Made by a program: the position numbers and the translations under genes. A stretch of DNA of 35,609 nt. Source: Oscillospiraceae bacterium. Its GTDB lineage: Bacteria; Bacillota_A; Clostridia; Oscillospirales; Oscillospiraceae. Shown in pieces: positions 5,273 to 12,425 of the stretch. Positions within the stretch are counted from its first letter, which is position 1. Every line of letters begins with the position of its first letter. The notes below the pieces were generated by a model, which had not been told where the DNA came from, searched no databases, and saw only the letters and a list, made by a program, of their open reading frames with translations. The stretch covers positions 1 to 35,609 of the forward strand of contig JAGBAI010000021.1 of assembly GCA_017939025.1 (NCBI GenBank), written 5' to 3'.

Positions 5273-7129
5273 ATGACAAAGATACCAAGTCCCCGGGGAA
5301 CTCCCTGGGGATACCTGGACCGCAACCGGCCCCGGCGGATTGTCTTCTATGGACGGGTATCCACCGAACATGAAGCACAGCTGAGTGCCCTGGAAAATCA
5401 GATGCAGTGGTACGATGACCAGCTTCGCTACCATCCCAACTGGATGCTGGTGGAGCGGTACATCGACGAGGGCATCACCGGAACCCAGGCGAAGAAGCGT
5501 CCCGCCTTCCTTCGGATGCTGGAGGATGCACGAGCCGGGAAGTTCGATCTGATCGTCACCCGTGAGGTCTGCCGCTTCGCCAGAAACACGGTGGATACGC
5601 TGGTGACCACACGGGAACTGAAAAACATCGGTGTGGAAGTGTACTTCGTGGAGGACAACATCTGGACCATGGATGGAGATGGAGAACTTCGGCTCACCAT
5701 CATGGCAACTCTTGCCCAAGAGGAAAGCCGCAAGGTCTCCGAACGGGTGAAAGCAGGCCAGCATGTGAGCCGGGAGAAAGGAACCCTCTACGGCAGCGGC
5801 AACATCCTCGGTTACGACCGGGTGGGCGATACCTATGTCATCAACGAAGACCAGGCGGAAACTGTGCGGATGATCTTCGACATGTACCTGAACGAAGGTC
5901 TCGGCACCGGGAAAATCGCACGGCGGCTGACAGAACTGGGACGGCTGAATGCTTCCGGTCTGAATAAGTGGAGCCACGGCGTGATCTCCCGGATTCTGAA
6001 CAATCAGACCTACATGGGTGTTATCGCCTATGGAAAATCCTTCAGCAACAACTACCTAGAGCAAAAGCGGATCAACAACCACGATAAATCCACCTACATC
6101 TACATGGAGGGAAAGTTCCCCGCCATCGTCAGTCAGGAGGACTGGCACAGGGCGCAAGAAATCAAGGCAGGCCGCATGATGGAAAGTTTCTCGCCCCAGA
6201 CCGGCAAACGGGTCCGGCACTGCGTTCAGGAAAACAAAGACCTGTGGGGAAGTAAATTGCGGTGCTCCTGCGGGTGTGGCTTCCGGAAAAATATCTGGCA
6301 CCGCTACGAGGACAAGCCCACCTCCTACGGCTACAAGTGCTACAACATTCTGAACAACGGCTCTGCCAAACAGCGGCGGGATGCGGGAGCCGACGACACC
6401 GGCTACTGCGACCAGCCTATGATTGCCGACTGGAAACTGGAACTGATGGGCAAGGCCATTCTGGAACAGGTCTTCCGGGAACAGCGGGATCTGATTCAGT
6501 ACACCATCAATCTGATCCGCCAGAGCTACCGCACCCCGAGACCAGCGGAAACCAGTATGGCAAACCTCGCCACCCGGATGGAACGGCTCAAAACGAAAAA
6601 GGAAACCCTGCTGGATATGCGAACCGAGGGCGAAATCACCAAGGAAGAATTCCTTGCCCAGCGGCAAAAACTGGATACAGAGTTTCAAAAGCTGACGGCG
6701 GAGCAGGAACGGTTGACCCAGACCAATACCATCGACCTGGAACAGCCGGAGTGGGGCAGGATTCAGAATGCCCTGGAAGAAATCCTGGACCTGTCCCAGC
6801 CGAAACCCAGTCCCGACCTGATCCGCAAATTTGTTACCCAGGTGGTGCCTATCGGAAAAACCAACTTCTGCTGGTACCTGAATCTGGACGGCAGGGGAAC
6901 CACCAGCCTGGACATGACGGTGGAGGGCAGGAAAAACCACGAGGCACTAACTTTCGGCGGGGAGCAGTATGCTCCTCCCGAAGAAAACGGCATTATAGAC
7001 CTGAAAAATGCCTGTCTGTGTCCAACCCCACACAGGCTGCTATCAAGGGTTAAGGAATTACCGGAAGTTTGCAAGCCTAACCGTAACATGCGAGGACGCG
7101 AAAGCCTACATGTACGGCTTGAGCAGTAA
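5273..7129 (+). CDS. Large serine recombinase (TnpX/TndX type)
   Basis: A 618-residue recombinase. The N-terminal resolvase domain (about 21-165) contains VFYGRVSTEHEAQLSALENQ with nucleophile Ser30, and the downstream arginine-rich active site VCRFARNT. A recombinase domain follows (about 185-290, GSGNILGYDRVGD and NNQTYMGVIAYGKSF), then a zinc ribbon (RCSCGCGFRKNIWHR and later a CDQPM cysteine), and a coiled coil (about 430-490). Large serine recombinases integrate and excise IMEs at short sites without host factors. The start is set by AAGGAGG at 5258-5264. It is the last gene of the element. The final 30 residues are not typical, possibly because the element border lies within or just after the gene. 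Confidence 0.92.
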   Translation: MTKIPSPRGTPWGYLDRNRPRRIVFYGRVSTEHEAQLSALENQMQWYDDQLRYHPNWMLVERYIDEGITGTQAKKRPAFLRMLEDARAGKFDLIVTREVCRFARNTVDTLVTTRELKNIGVEVYFVEDNIWTMDGDGELRLTIMATLAQEESRKVSERVKAGQHVSREKGTLYGSGNILGYDRVGDTYVINEDQAETVRMIFDMYLNEGLGTGKIARRLTELGRLNASGLNKWSHGVISRILNNQTYMGVIAYGKSFSNNYLEQKRINNHDKSTYIYMEGKFPAIVSQEDWHRAQEIKAGRMMESFSPQTGKRVRHCVQENKDLWGSKLRCSCGCGFRKNIWHRYEDKPTSYGYKCYNILNNGSAKQRRDAGADDTGYCDQPMIADWKLELMGKAILEQVFREQRDLIQYTINLIRQSYRTPRPAETSMANLATRMERLKTKKETLLDMRTEGEITKEEFLAQRQKLDTEFQKLTAEQERLTQTNTIDLEQPEWGRIQNALEEILDLSQPKPSPDLIRKFVTQVVPIGKTNFCWYLNLDGRGTTSLDMTVEGRKNHEALTFGGEQYAPPEENGIIDLKNACLCPTPHRLLSRVKELPEVCKPNRNMRGRESLHVRLEQ

Positions 7130-7184
7130 ACGCAGAGTCCACAAATGGACGGACATTCAGGTAAATCTCTATATCTAAGCGATA

Positions 7185-7216
7185 TGCCCCGGTTCTTCGG
7201 AACCGGGGCATTTTTT
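7185..7216 (+). terminator. Intrinsic terminator after the recombinase
   Basis: TGCCCCGGTT (7185-7194) pairs exactly with AACCGGGGCA (7201-7210) across a CTTCGG loop, followed by TTTTTTC. It closes the IME transcript and separates it from the thioredoxin operon. Confidence 0.9.
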
Positions 7217-7248
7217 CTTTGCGGTACATTTGACGTTTTTTCAATTTC

Positions 7249-7325
7249 ATTCCTGTGTTCGTTTGTTCCGGTATAATGCTTAAGGTGATGTCATCACGGA
7301 AAACCCTGCGCCATTTGTCTATAAT
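7249..7325 (+). promoter_or_regulatory. Promoter region and palindrome before the thioredoxin operon
   Basis: Two TATAAT boxes are visible, 7272-7277 and 7320-7325. The first has a weak -35 (TTCCTG at 7249-7254, 17-bp spacer); the second has none that is convincing. Between them, just after the first -10, is a perfect 13-nt palindrome GTGATG-T-CATCAC (7285-7297), well placed as an operator. Confidence 0.4.
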
Positions 7326-7361
7326 AAAGACACAAAAAAGAGATATAAGGAGGGCTAACCT

Positions 7362-7667
7362 ATGGCAGCTATCAATATTAATCAGAATAATTTTCACAAT
7401 GAGGTTATGAATTCCGAAAAGAAAGTTCTGCTGGACTTCTGGGCACCCTGGTGTGGTCCCTGCCGGATGGTGGTTCCAATGGTAGAGGAGATCGCAAAGG
7501 AACGCCCCGATATTAAGGTCGGCAAAATCAATGTGGATGAGAACCCGGAGCTGGCAAAACAGTTCGGTGTTTTGAGCATTCCTACCTTAGTGGTGATGGA
7601 AAAGGGAAAGATCCTCCGGCAGGAACGGGGCGCAAGACCCAAGAAGGCGATTCTTGCTATGCTGTAA
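7362..7667 (+). CDS. trxA: Thioredoxin
   Basis: A 101-residue thioredoxin of normal length. The active site WCGPC (C31, C34) and the cis-proline loop SIPTLVVMEKG are intact. It reduces disulfides in cytosolic proteins, usually using electrons from thioredoxin reductase; no reductase is encoded here. The start is set by AAGGAGG at 7348-7354. It leads an operon with a rhodanese 12 bases later and a flavoprotein persulfide or CoA-disulfide reductase, so its partners here are probably protein or low-molecular-weight persulfides rather than general substrates (inference). Confidence 0.93.
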   Translation: MAAININQNNFHNEVMNSEKKVLLDFWAPWCGPCRMVVPMVEEIAKERPDIKVGKINVDENPELAKQFGVLSIPTLVVMEKGKILRQERGARPKKAILAML

Positions 7668-7679
7668 GGAGGTGTGGTT

Positions 7680-8003
7680 ATGGGCTTCTTCGATTTCTTC
7701 AAACAGCCTGACATCAATCAGGGCGTAAAAGAATTTATGCAGCGGGAGGGTGCCATCCTGCTGGATGTGCGCACTCCGCAGGAATACCGGGATGGATTCA
7801 TCCCCGGAAGCAAAAATGTTCCTCTGCAGGCCATTGACAAAGTAGACGCAGTTGTGGAAAATAAAGATACAGCCCTGTATGTCTACTGCCACTCCGGTGC
7901 CCGGAGCCGTCAGGCAGTCAGCTGTTTGCAGCACATGGGATATACAAATGTAAATAATATCGGCGGCATTGCCGCATATCGCGGAAAGGTGGAGTCTGTA
8001 TGA
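7680..8003 (+). CDS. Single-domain rhodanese (sulfurtransferase)
   Basis: A 107-residue rhodanese domain. The start of the fold is ILLDVRTPQEYRDGFIPGS and the active-site loop CHSGARS carries the persulfide-forming Cys70. Such proteins pass sulfane sulfur between thiols. ATG 7680 is chosen because AAGGAGG lies at 7666-7672; an in-frame GTG at 7674 is too close. Its stop overlaps the ATG of the next gene (ATGA), so it is coupled to the reductase, which also carries a rhodanese domain. Two rhodaneses plus thioredoxin point to persulfide or polysulfide handling. Confidence 0.9.
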   Translation: MGFFDFFKQPDINQGVKEFMQREGAILLDVRTPQEYRDGFIPGSKNVPLQAIDKVDAVVENKDTALYVYCHSGARSRQAVSCLQHMGYTNVNNIGGIAAYRGKVESV

Positions 8004-9688
8004 AAGTCGTGATCGTAGGTGGCGTGGCCGGTGGAGCCACGGCTGCAGCGAGAATCCGCAGACTGGATGAGCGGGCAGAAATCGTGGTGTTCGAGCGGTC
8101 TGGCTATATTTCCTATGCCAACTGCGGTCTGCCTTACTATATCGGCGGAGTGATCGAAGATCCGGAGGATCTGACGCTCCAGACCCCGGAGAGCTTTTTC
8201 TCCCGGTTCCGCATTCATATGAAGGTACATCACGAAGTCACTGCCATTCATCCCGACAGAAAGACGGTTTCTGTGAAAAACGTAAAGACCGGCGAGGAAC
8301 ACGAAGAAAGCTACGACAAGCTGCTGCTTTCTCCCGGCGCGAAGCCTGTATGGCCCAATCTGCCCGGTATGGACAGCCATAAGCTGTTTACCCTGCGCAC
8401 TGTGGAGGATACCTTCCGGATCAAGGAATTTATCAACCGGAATAAGCCAAAATCCGCTGTCATGGTGGGCGGCGGCTTTATCGGTCTGGAGACGGCAGAA
8501 AACTTACGGGAGTTAGGGTTGGAAGTCACCATCGTCCAGCGGCCCAAGCAGCTGATGAATCCCTTCGATGCCGATATGGCTTCCTTCATCCACAGTGAAG
8601 TCCGCAGGCATGGCGTGAAGCTTGCCCTGGGCTACAGTGTGGAAGGTTTTGAGGAAAAGGGCGGCGGTATCAATGTGCTGCTGAAGGACAGCGCACCCAT
8701 TCATGCGGATATGGTGGTGCTTGCCATTGGTGTCACCCCGGAATCCAGCCTTGCCAAAGATGCCGGTCTGGCGCTTGGCATGAAGGGCAGCATCCAGGTC
8801 AATGACCGGATGGAAACCTCCGTTCCCGACATCTACGCTGTGGGTGACGCGGTGCAGGTGAAGCACTATGTCACCGGCGAGGATGCACTGATCGCCCTGG
8901 CAGGGCCTGCCAACAAGCAGGGGCGGATCGCTGCGGACAATATCTGCGGCGGCGACAGCCGGTACTTAGGTTCTCAGGGAAGCTCCGTAATCAAGGTCTT
9001 TGATATGACCGCAGCTGCCACCGGCATCAATGAGACCAATGCCCGAAAAGCAGGGCTCCATGTGGACACGGTGATCCTGTCTCCCATGAGCCACGCAGGC
9101 TACTACCCCGGCGGCAAGCTGATGACCATGAAGGTGGTTTTTGAGAAAGAAACCTACCGCCTGCTGGGTGCACAGATCGTGGGCTACGACGGTGTGGATA
9201 AGCGGATCGATGTGCTGGCTACCGCCATTCACGCGGGAATAAAGGCAACTGATCTGAAGGATCTGGACCTTGCTTATGCACCGCCTTACTCCTCGGCAAA
9301 AGACCCTGTAAATATGGCAGGTTTTATGATCGACAACATTTCCAGGGGGTTGAAGCAATGGCATGTATCTGATGCTGCCAATCTGCCCCGGGATGGAAGT
9401 GTGACTCTGCTGGATACCCGGATGGTGGGTGAGTACAGCCGGGGCCATATTGATGGCTTCCAAAACATCCCTGTGGATGAGCTGCGGGAGCGGATCGGTG
9501 AGCTCGAACCCGGAAAGCCCGTTTATGTCATCTGTCAGAGCGGTCTGCGCAGCTACATCGCTACCCGGATTCTGGAGGGCTATGGCTTTGAAGCTTACAA
9601 CTTTGCCGGCGGTTTCCGGTTCTATGATGCGGTGATGAACGACCGGGCTTTGATCGAAGCAGCCTTTGCTTGTGGTATGGACAAGTAA
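8000..9688 (+). CDS. CoA-disulfide/persulfide reductase with C-terminal rhodanese domain
   Basis: A 562-residue flavoprotein of the pyridine-nucleotide-disulfide oxidoreductase family. It has an N-terminal FAD site VVIVGGVAGGATAAAR, the single redox cysteine in SYANCGLPYY (Cys42) typical of CoA-disulfide reductase and Npsr-like NADH-dependent persulfide reductases, an NAD site MVGGGFIGLETAE (about 155-167), and the FAD-binding DIYAVGDAV (about 277-285). A dimerisation domain follows, then a rhodanese domain from about 455 with loop CQSGLRS. This CoADR-rhodanese fusion acts on CoA persulfide and polysulfide (family knowledge). It is the last gene before a terminator. Length and domain order are normal for the fused type. 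Confidence 0.9.
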   Translation: MKVVIVGGVAGGATAAARIRRLDERAEIVVFERSGYISYANCGLPYYIGGVIEDPEDLTLQTPESFFSRFRIHMKVHHEVTAIHPDRKTVSVKNVKTGEEHEESYDKLLLSPGAKPVWPNLPGMDSHKLFTLRTVEDTFRIKEFINRNKPKSAVMVGGGFIGLETAENLRELGLEVTIVQRPKQLMNPFDADMASFIHSEVRRHGVKLALGYSVEGFEEKGGGINVLLKDSAPIHADMVVLAIGVTPESSLAKDAGLALGMKGSIQVNDRMETSVPDIYAVGDAVQVKHYVTGEDALIALAGPANKQGRIAADNICGGDSRYLGSQGSSVIKVFDMTAAATGINETNARKAGLHVDTVILSPMSHAGYYPGGKLMTMKVVFEKETYRLLGAQIVGYDGVDKRIDVLATAIHAGIKATDLKDLDLAYAPPYSSAKDPVNMAGFMIDNISRGLKQWHVSDAANLPRDGSVTLLDTRMVGEYSRGHIDGFQNIPVDELRERIGELEPGKPVYVICQSGLRSYIATRILEGYGFEAYNFAGGFRFYDAVMNDRALIEAAFACGMDK

Positions 9689-9701
9689 ATCATGTGGCAA
9701 T

Positions 9702-9737
9702 AACCACGCTTCCTGAAGTTTAGGAAGCGTGGTTTTT
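9702..9737 (+). terminator. Intrinsic terminator of the thioredoxin operon
   Basis: A perfect 13-bp stem AACCACGCTTCCT (9702-9714) with 9722-9734, loop of 7, followed by a short T-run. Confidence 0.9.
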
Positions 9738-9903
9738 CTTTGTTTGCTTTTTGGCGCAAGGCAAGGACGACAAGTCCAAAAGCGCCAAACAGAGCCGCCG
9801 AAATGCGGTGCGTGTTCGACTCCCGCTGGGCTGATATAAAGCCTTGGTTCTACCGGGGGTGAGCAAACCACTAGTTTACTGGGGGGTATGCTTGTATTAA
9901 GGC
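9738..9903. other. Noncoding stretch with no recognised gene
   Basis: I see no open frame with a ribosome binding site here. A piece at about 9811-9830 resembles a tRNA T-arm and 3' side, but no matching 5' half exists. The rest is unremarkable apart from a G-run near 9880. Confidence 0.4.
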
Positions 9904-10065
9904 CTATAACAAAGTTACCACGACACGGAGCTTGGCATTAAAGCCCATGCCCTGGAGCCAGTTGATGATGCCGGTAGACTCCATGGCACACATGACGAAG
10001 TGGTTTTTGATTTCCATGCTGCCGATTTTGGTTGGGGTAAACAGGATCTCGTATTTGGGATTCAT
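9904..10065 (-). pseudogene. Truncated Old-Yellow-Enzyme family NADH:flavin oxidoreductase
   Basis: From ATG 10063-10065, after ribosome binding site AGGAGG, the frame reads MNPKYEILFTPTKIGSMEIK and then NHFVMCAME, the standard N-terminus of 2,4-dienoyl-CoA/enoate reductases such as the BaiCD/BaiH group (usually above 600 residues). After about 45 residues similarity is lost (INWLQGMGFN, then KLRVVVTLL) and a stop follows at 9904-9906, giving 53 codons. The rest of the gene is missing. It is divergent from the TetR gene at 10207, a common layout for a repressor and its target, so the regulator may have lost its original target gene. Confidence 0.7.
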
Positions 10066-10088
10066 AGTCGTTTTCCTCCTGACATGTG

Positions 10089-10192
10089 TTGATTTTCTTT
10101 CCTGTGTTTCGTATAATCAATGCAGAAAATTGTTGCAACCAACAGAAAAAATGGTATGTAAAATAACCGACACGATATAAAATGTGTCGGTT
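10089..10192 (+). promoter_or_regulatory. Promoter and palindromic operator of the first TetR gene
   Basis: TTGATT (10089-10094) and TATAAT (10112-10117) are 17 bp apart, a good promoter toward the TetR gene. Closer to the gene, AACCGACAC (10165-10173) is an exact inverted match to GTGTCGGTT (10184-10192) with a 10-bp spacer holding GATATAAA. This is a likely autoregulatory TetR operator, placed just before the ribosome binding site. Confidence 0.7.
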
Positions 10193-10206
10193 CCGGAGGA
10201 AATACT

Positions 10207-10785
10207 ATGGCCGCAAGTGACCGGAGAATACGTTATACCAAGCAGGCGATCAAGGACAGCCTCTTTGAACTGATGCAGGAAACCCCGGTGGAAAAAATCA
10301 CAGTCAAAGAGCTCTGCGCCGCCGCAGATATCAACCGGGCTACCTTTTATGCCCACTACGATACCCTGACAGCACTATTGGAAGAAATCGAAGTGGAGAA
10401 AAGCCGGGAGCTGTTTGAAGCATTGGGTGCGCTGTGGGTGGGGGAAACCTATTTTCCCAACGTGCTGGACGACGTTCTGAAATATCTGAAGGAACATCCG
10501 GTGATGCGGGATATCTTCCTGAACACCAGAGTTGCGGGAAACGGTCTTGCCCTTCTGCTGCAGGGCAACGAGAATGATTCCGTCAACCAGTGGACCAGGG
10601 ACGGCAAGGTCAGCCGCCGGCAGGCCCAGTGGATCTACCTGTTTCTGGTCAGCGGCATGAAGGAAGTGCTCCGGCAATGGTTTGCAGGCGGCATGAAGGA
10701 GGAAGCGCTCTTAAAGCAGACCCTGATCGGAATTATAGAAACAGGCCTCCATGGATTTGTATACACACAGGAGGTGCCCCAATGA
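10207..10785 (+). CDS. TetR/AcrR-family regulator
   Basis: A 192-residue one-domain-plus-ligand-domain regulator. The N-terminal helix-turn-helix is ITVKELCAAADINRATFYAHYDT (about residues 38-60), the TetR signature. The C-terminal part resembles the TetR_C group that follows short helices with a conserved region near VSGMKEVLRQWFAGGM. AGGAGG lies at 10195-10200 ahead of ATG 10207. Its stop overlaps the start of the membrane protein that follows (ATGA), so they form an operon. The perfect palindrome upstream suggests self-repression. Ligand unknown. Confidence 0.88.
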   Translation: MAASDRRIRYTKQAIKDSLFELMQETPVEKITVKELCAAADINRATFYAHYDTLTALLEEIEVEKSRELFEALGALWVGETYFPNVLDDVLKYLKEHPVMRDIFLNTRVAGNGLALLLQGNENDSVNQWTRDGKVSRRQAQWIYLFLVSGMKEVLRQWFAGGMKEEALLKQTLIGIIETGLHGFVYTQEVPQ

Positions 10786-11606
10786 AACAGAAACGATTGG
10801 CCGGAGTCAAAAAATATCTTTACCGCAACCGGGTATCTCTGATTGTTTATTTTATCCTGCGCGGACTTGTGATCCTGTCTTTGACCAGATCTTACTTCCG
10901 CGGAGACTACCAAAGTGTCTTTCTGTGCCTGCTGACCCTGGTGCTGATGCTGCTGCCAAGCATCCTGTCCCATAAGCTGGACATCCATCTGCCAAGCGCG
11001 CTGGAAGTTGTGATTCTCCTGTTTATTTTTTCAGCGGAAATACTGGGTGAGCTGAACAGCTTCTATGTGCGGGTTTCCAACTGGGATACCATGCTGCATA
11101 CCATCAACGGCTTTCTCTGCGCTGCGGTGGGCTTTGCGTTGGTAGATCTTCTGAACCGGGACGAGCGGTTTTCCCTGCAGCTTTCTCCCAAATATCTTGC
11201 GCTGACGGCCTTCTGCTTTTCCATGACGGTTGGTGTCCTGTGGGAGTTTTTTGAGTATTTTGCAGATCTGCTGCTGGGAATGGATATGCAGAAGGATACC
11301 GTCATCCATGCCATTCACACGGTTGCCCTTGACCAGAGCCTGACCAATACGGTAATCCATGTGGAGGATATCCGGGAAGTGATCCTGGTTTCCGCAGACG
11401 GCAGCCAGCAGGTGCTGGGCCTCGGCGGCTATCTGGATGTGGGCAATCACGATACCATGAAGGATCTTCTGGTGAATCTCATCGGTGCAGTGGTCTTTTC
11501 CGTCATCGGCTATATTGCCGCGGCCAGAAAAGGAAAAAGCCGGATCGCCGTAAAGTTCATCCCCCAGGTCAATCCTTCCGGTGAAAACGGGGAAGCATCC
11601 CAATGA
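10782..11606 (+). CDS. Multi-pass membrane protein of unknown function
   Basis: A 274-residue integral membrane protein, translationally coupled to the TetR gene before it; CAGGAGG precedes ATG 10782. Membrane segments are visible at about 19-37, 46-63, 70-90, 107-123, 139-162 and a last one near 232-252. Between the last two is a hydrophilic segment of about 65 residues. The loop GELNSFYVRVSNWDTMLHTI followed by NGF, then GVLWEFFEYFAD, recalls YjdF/DUF2238-like integral membrane proteins with conserved W-D and W-E-F-E patches (tentative). Probably the target of its partner regulator; the substrate or stress is unknown. Confidence 0.75.
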   Translation: MKQKRLAGVKKYLYRNRVSLIVYFILRGLVILSLTRSYFRGDYQSVFLCLLTLVLMLLPSILSHKLDIHLPSALEVVILLFIFSAEILGELNSFYVRVSNWDTMLHTINGFLCAAVGFALVDLLNRDERFSLQLSPKYLALTAFCFSMTVGVLWEFFEYFADLLLGMDMQKDTVIHAIHTVALDQSLTNTVIHVEDIREVILVSADGSQQVLGLGGYLDVGNHDTMKDLLVNLIGAVVFSVIGYIAAARKGKSRIAVKFIPQVNPSGENGEASQ

Positions 11607-11736
11607 GAACCATTCCCCCAAAACATATACAGGGAGGCATTTGCCTCATTGGCACCGGCATCCGCCGGATCACGCCGAAATTTATCCGGCAGAGCTTTTT
11701 ACGCTCAGTGAAAAAAGCAGACTGAGAGGAAATACC

Positions 11737-12285
11737 ATGTACCGAAAATGTACAACAGAGCGTTCCACCCAAAACCAGCGGGTACTGGAGAACGCCTTTC
11801 TTACCCTGATGGGAAAACTGCCCTATGAGCAGATCACAATCACCCAGATCTGTGAGGAAGCCGGTATTTCCCGCCGCGTTTTTTATCATTTATTTGGAAG
11901 CAAACAGGATGCGCTGTATGGACTGATCGACCATCGGATATTGGACATTGAGAGCTTCCGTACCGATATCCCCAATATGGCTCTGCGGTTCTTCCTGTAC
12001 TGGAAAGAGCAGAAGCCTCTGCTGGATGCCATGCGGGAACACAACCTGTGGAGCATCCTGCTGGAACGTATGATCGGCAGCATCCTGCTGGAGGATTACG
12101 ATGTGTGGCGGTGGCTGCAGGCAGAGGATCTGGAAAACCGCCAGGATATTCTAGTATTCAACATCAGCGGCTGCATGGCACTGGTGTTCAGCTGGCATGA
12201 TTCCGGGTATCAGAAGAGCCCGGAACAAATGGTTGCGCTGATCGCTGAACTGATGAATAAACCACTGGCAAGGCAGGCATATTAA
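11737..12285 (+). CDS. TetR-family regulator, likely of the GH2 gene
   Basis: A 182-residue regulator with helix-turn-helix ITITQICEEAGISRRVFYHLFGSK near residues 29-52. I chose ATG 11737, which follows GAGAGGA (11724-11730); the frame is open back to 11581 but the extra 52 residues read like noncoding sequence. The C-terminal ligand domain is not like that of the TetR at 10207. The gene ends at a terminator and is followed at once by a palindromic operator and the GH2 gene, so regulation of the glycosidase is likely, as with GusR in enterobacteria (analogy only). Confidence 0.85.
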   Translation: MYRKCTTERSTQNQRVLENAFLTLMGKLPYEQITITQICEEAGISRRVFYHLFGSKQDALYGLIDHRILDIESFRTDIPNMALRFFLYWKEQKPLLDAMREHNLWSILLERMIGSILLEDYDVWRWLQAEDLENRQDILVFNISGCMALVFSWHDSGYQKSPEQMVALIAELMNKPLARQAY

Positions 12286-12291
12286 AAAGCA

Positions 12292-12332
12292 CCGGTTCTT
12301 GGCGTTTCGCTGAGAACCGGGCTTTGTTTTTT
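12292..12332 (+). terminator. Intrinsic terminator after the second TetR gene
   Basis: CCGGTTCT (12292-12299) pairs with AGAACCGG (12313-12320), followed by GCTTTGTTTTTT. Confidence 0.8.
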
Positions 12333-12338
12333 GGAAGG

Positions 12339-12395
12339 ATATGTACAAATGATGGGATTTTGTACATATCTGTCAAACGCAAAATATGGTATACT
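12339..12395 (+). promoter_or_regulatory. Operator and promoter of the GH2 gene
   Basis: ATATGTACAAA (12339-12349) is an exact inverted match to TTTGTACATAT (12359-12369), spacer 9 bp: a strong TetR-type operator. It covers the -35 position of a promoter whose -10 is TATACT (12390-12395). Binding there would block initiation. The adjacent TetR (11737) is the obvious candidate. Confidence 0.75.
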
Positions 12396-12425
12396 GGTTC
12401 CGATAACAGTTGAAAGGGGATTCCC

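Larger units (their letters stand above)
1906..7129 (+). mobile_element. Mobilizable integrative element (IME), core genes
   Basis: Six to eight genes on one strand form a self-contained mobilization and integration module: RepA-like ATPase, noncoding oriT candidate, MobC, relaxase with nested MobB-like gene, two tiny proteins and a large serine recombinase. There are no type IV secretion genes, so transfer would need a helper element. No recognisable resistance or metabolic cargo is present. The arrangement resembles Tn4451-type mobilizable transposons, which use a TnpX-like recombinase and a relaxase (established knowledge). The listed ends are the first and last core genes; true ends probably lie between 1470 and 1710 on the left and between 7130 and 7260 on the right. 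Confidence 0.85.

Noticed and set aside
1470..7330. Direct repeats marking the IME ends
   Set aside because: I compared 1470-1710 with 7130-7330 by eye and found no convincing shared core, so no att sites are called.
9811..9830. tRNA-like T-arm and 3' end (GTTCGACTCCCGC)
   Set aside because: No D-arm, anticodon arm or matching acceptor strand could be found upstream, so it is not a tRNA gene and only weakly a tRNA fragment.
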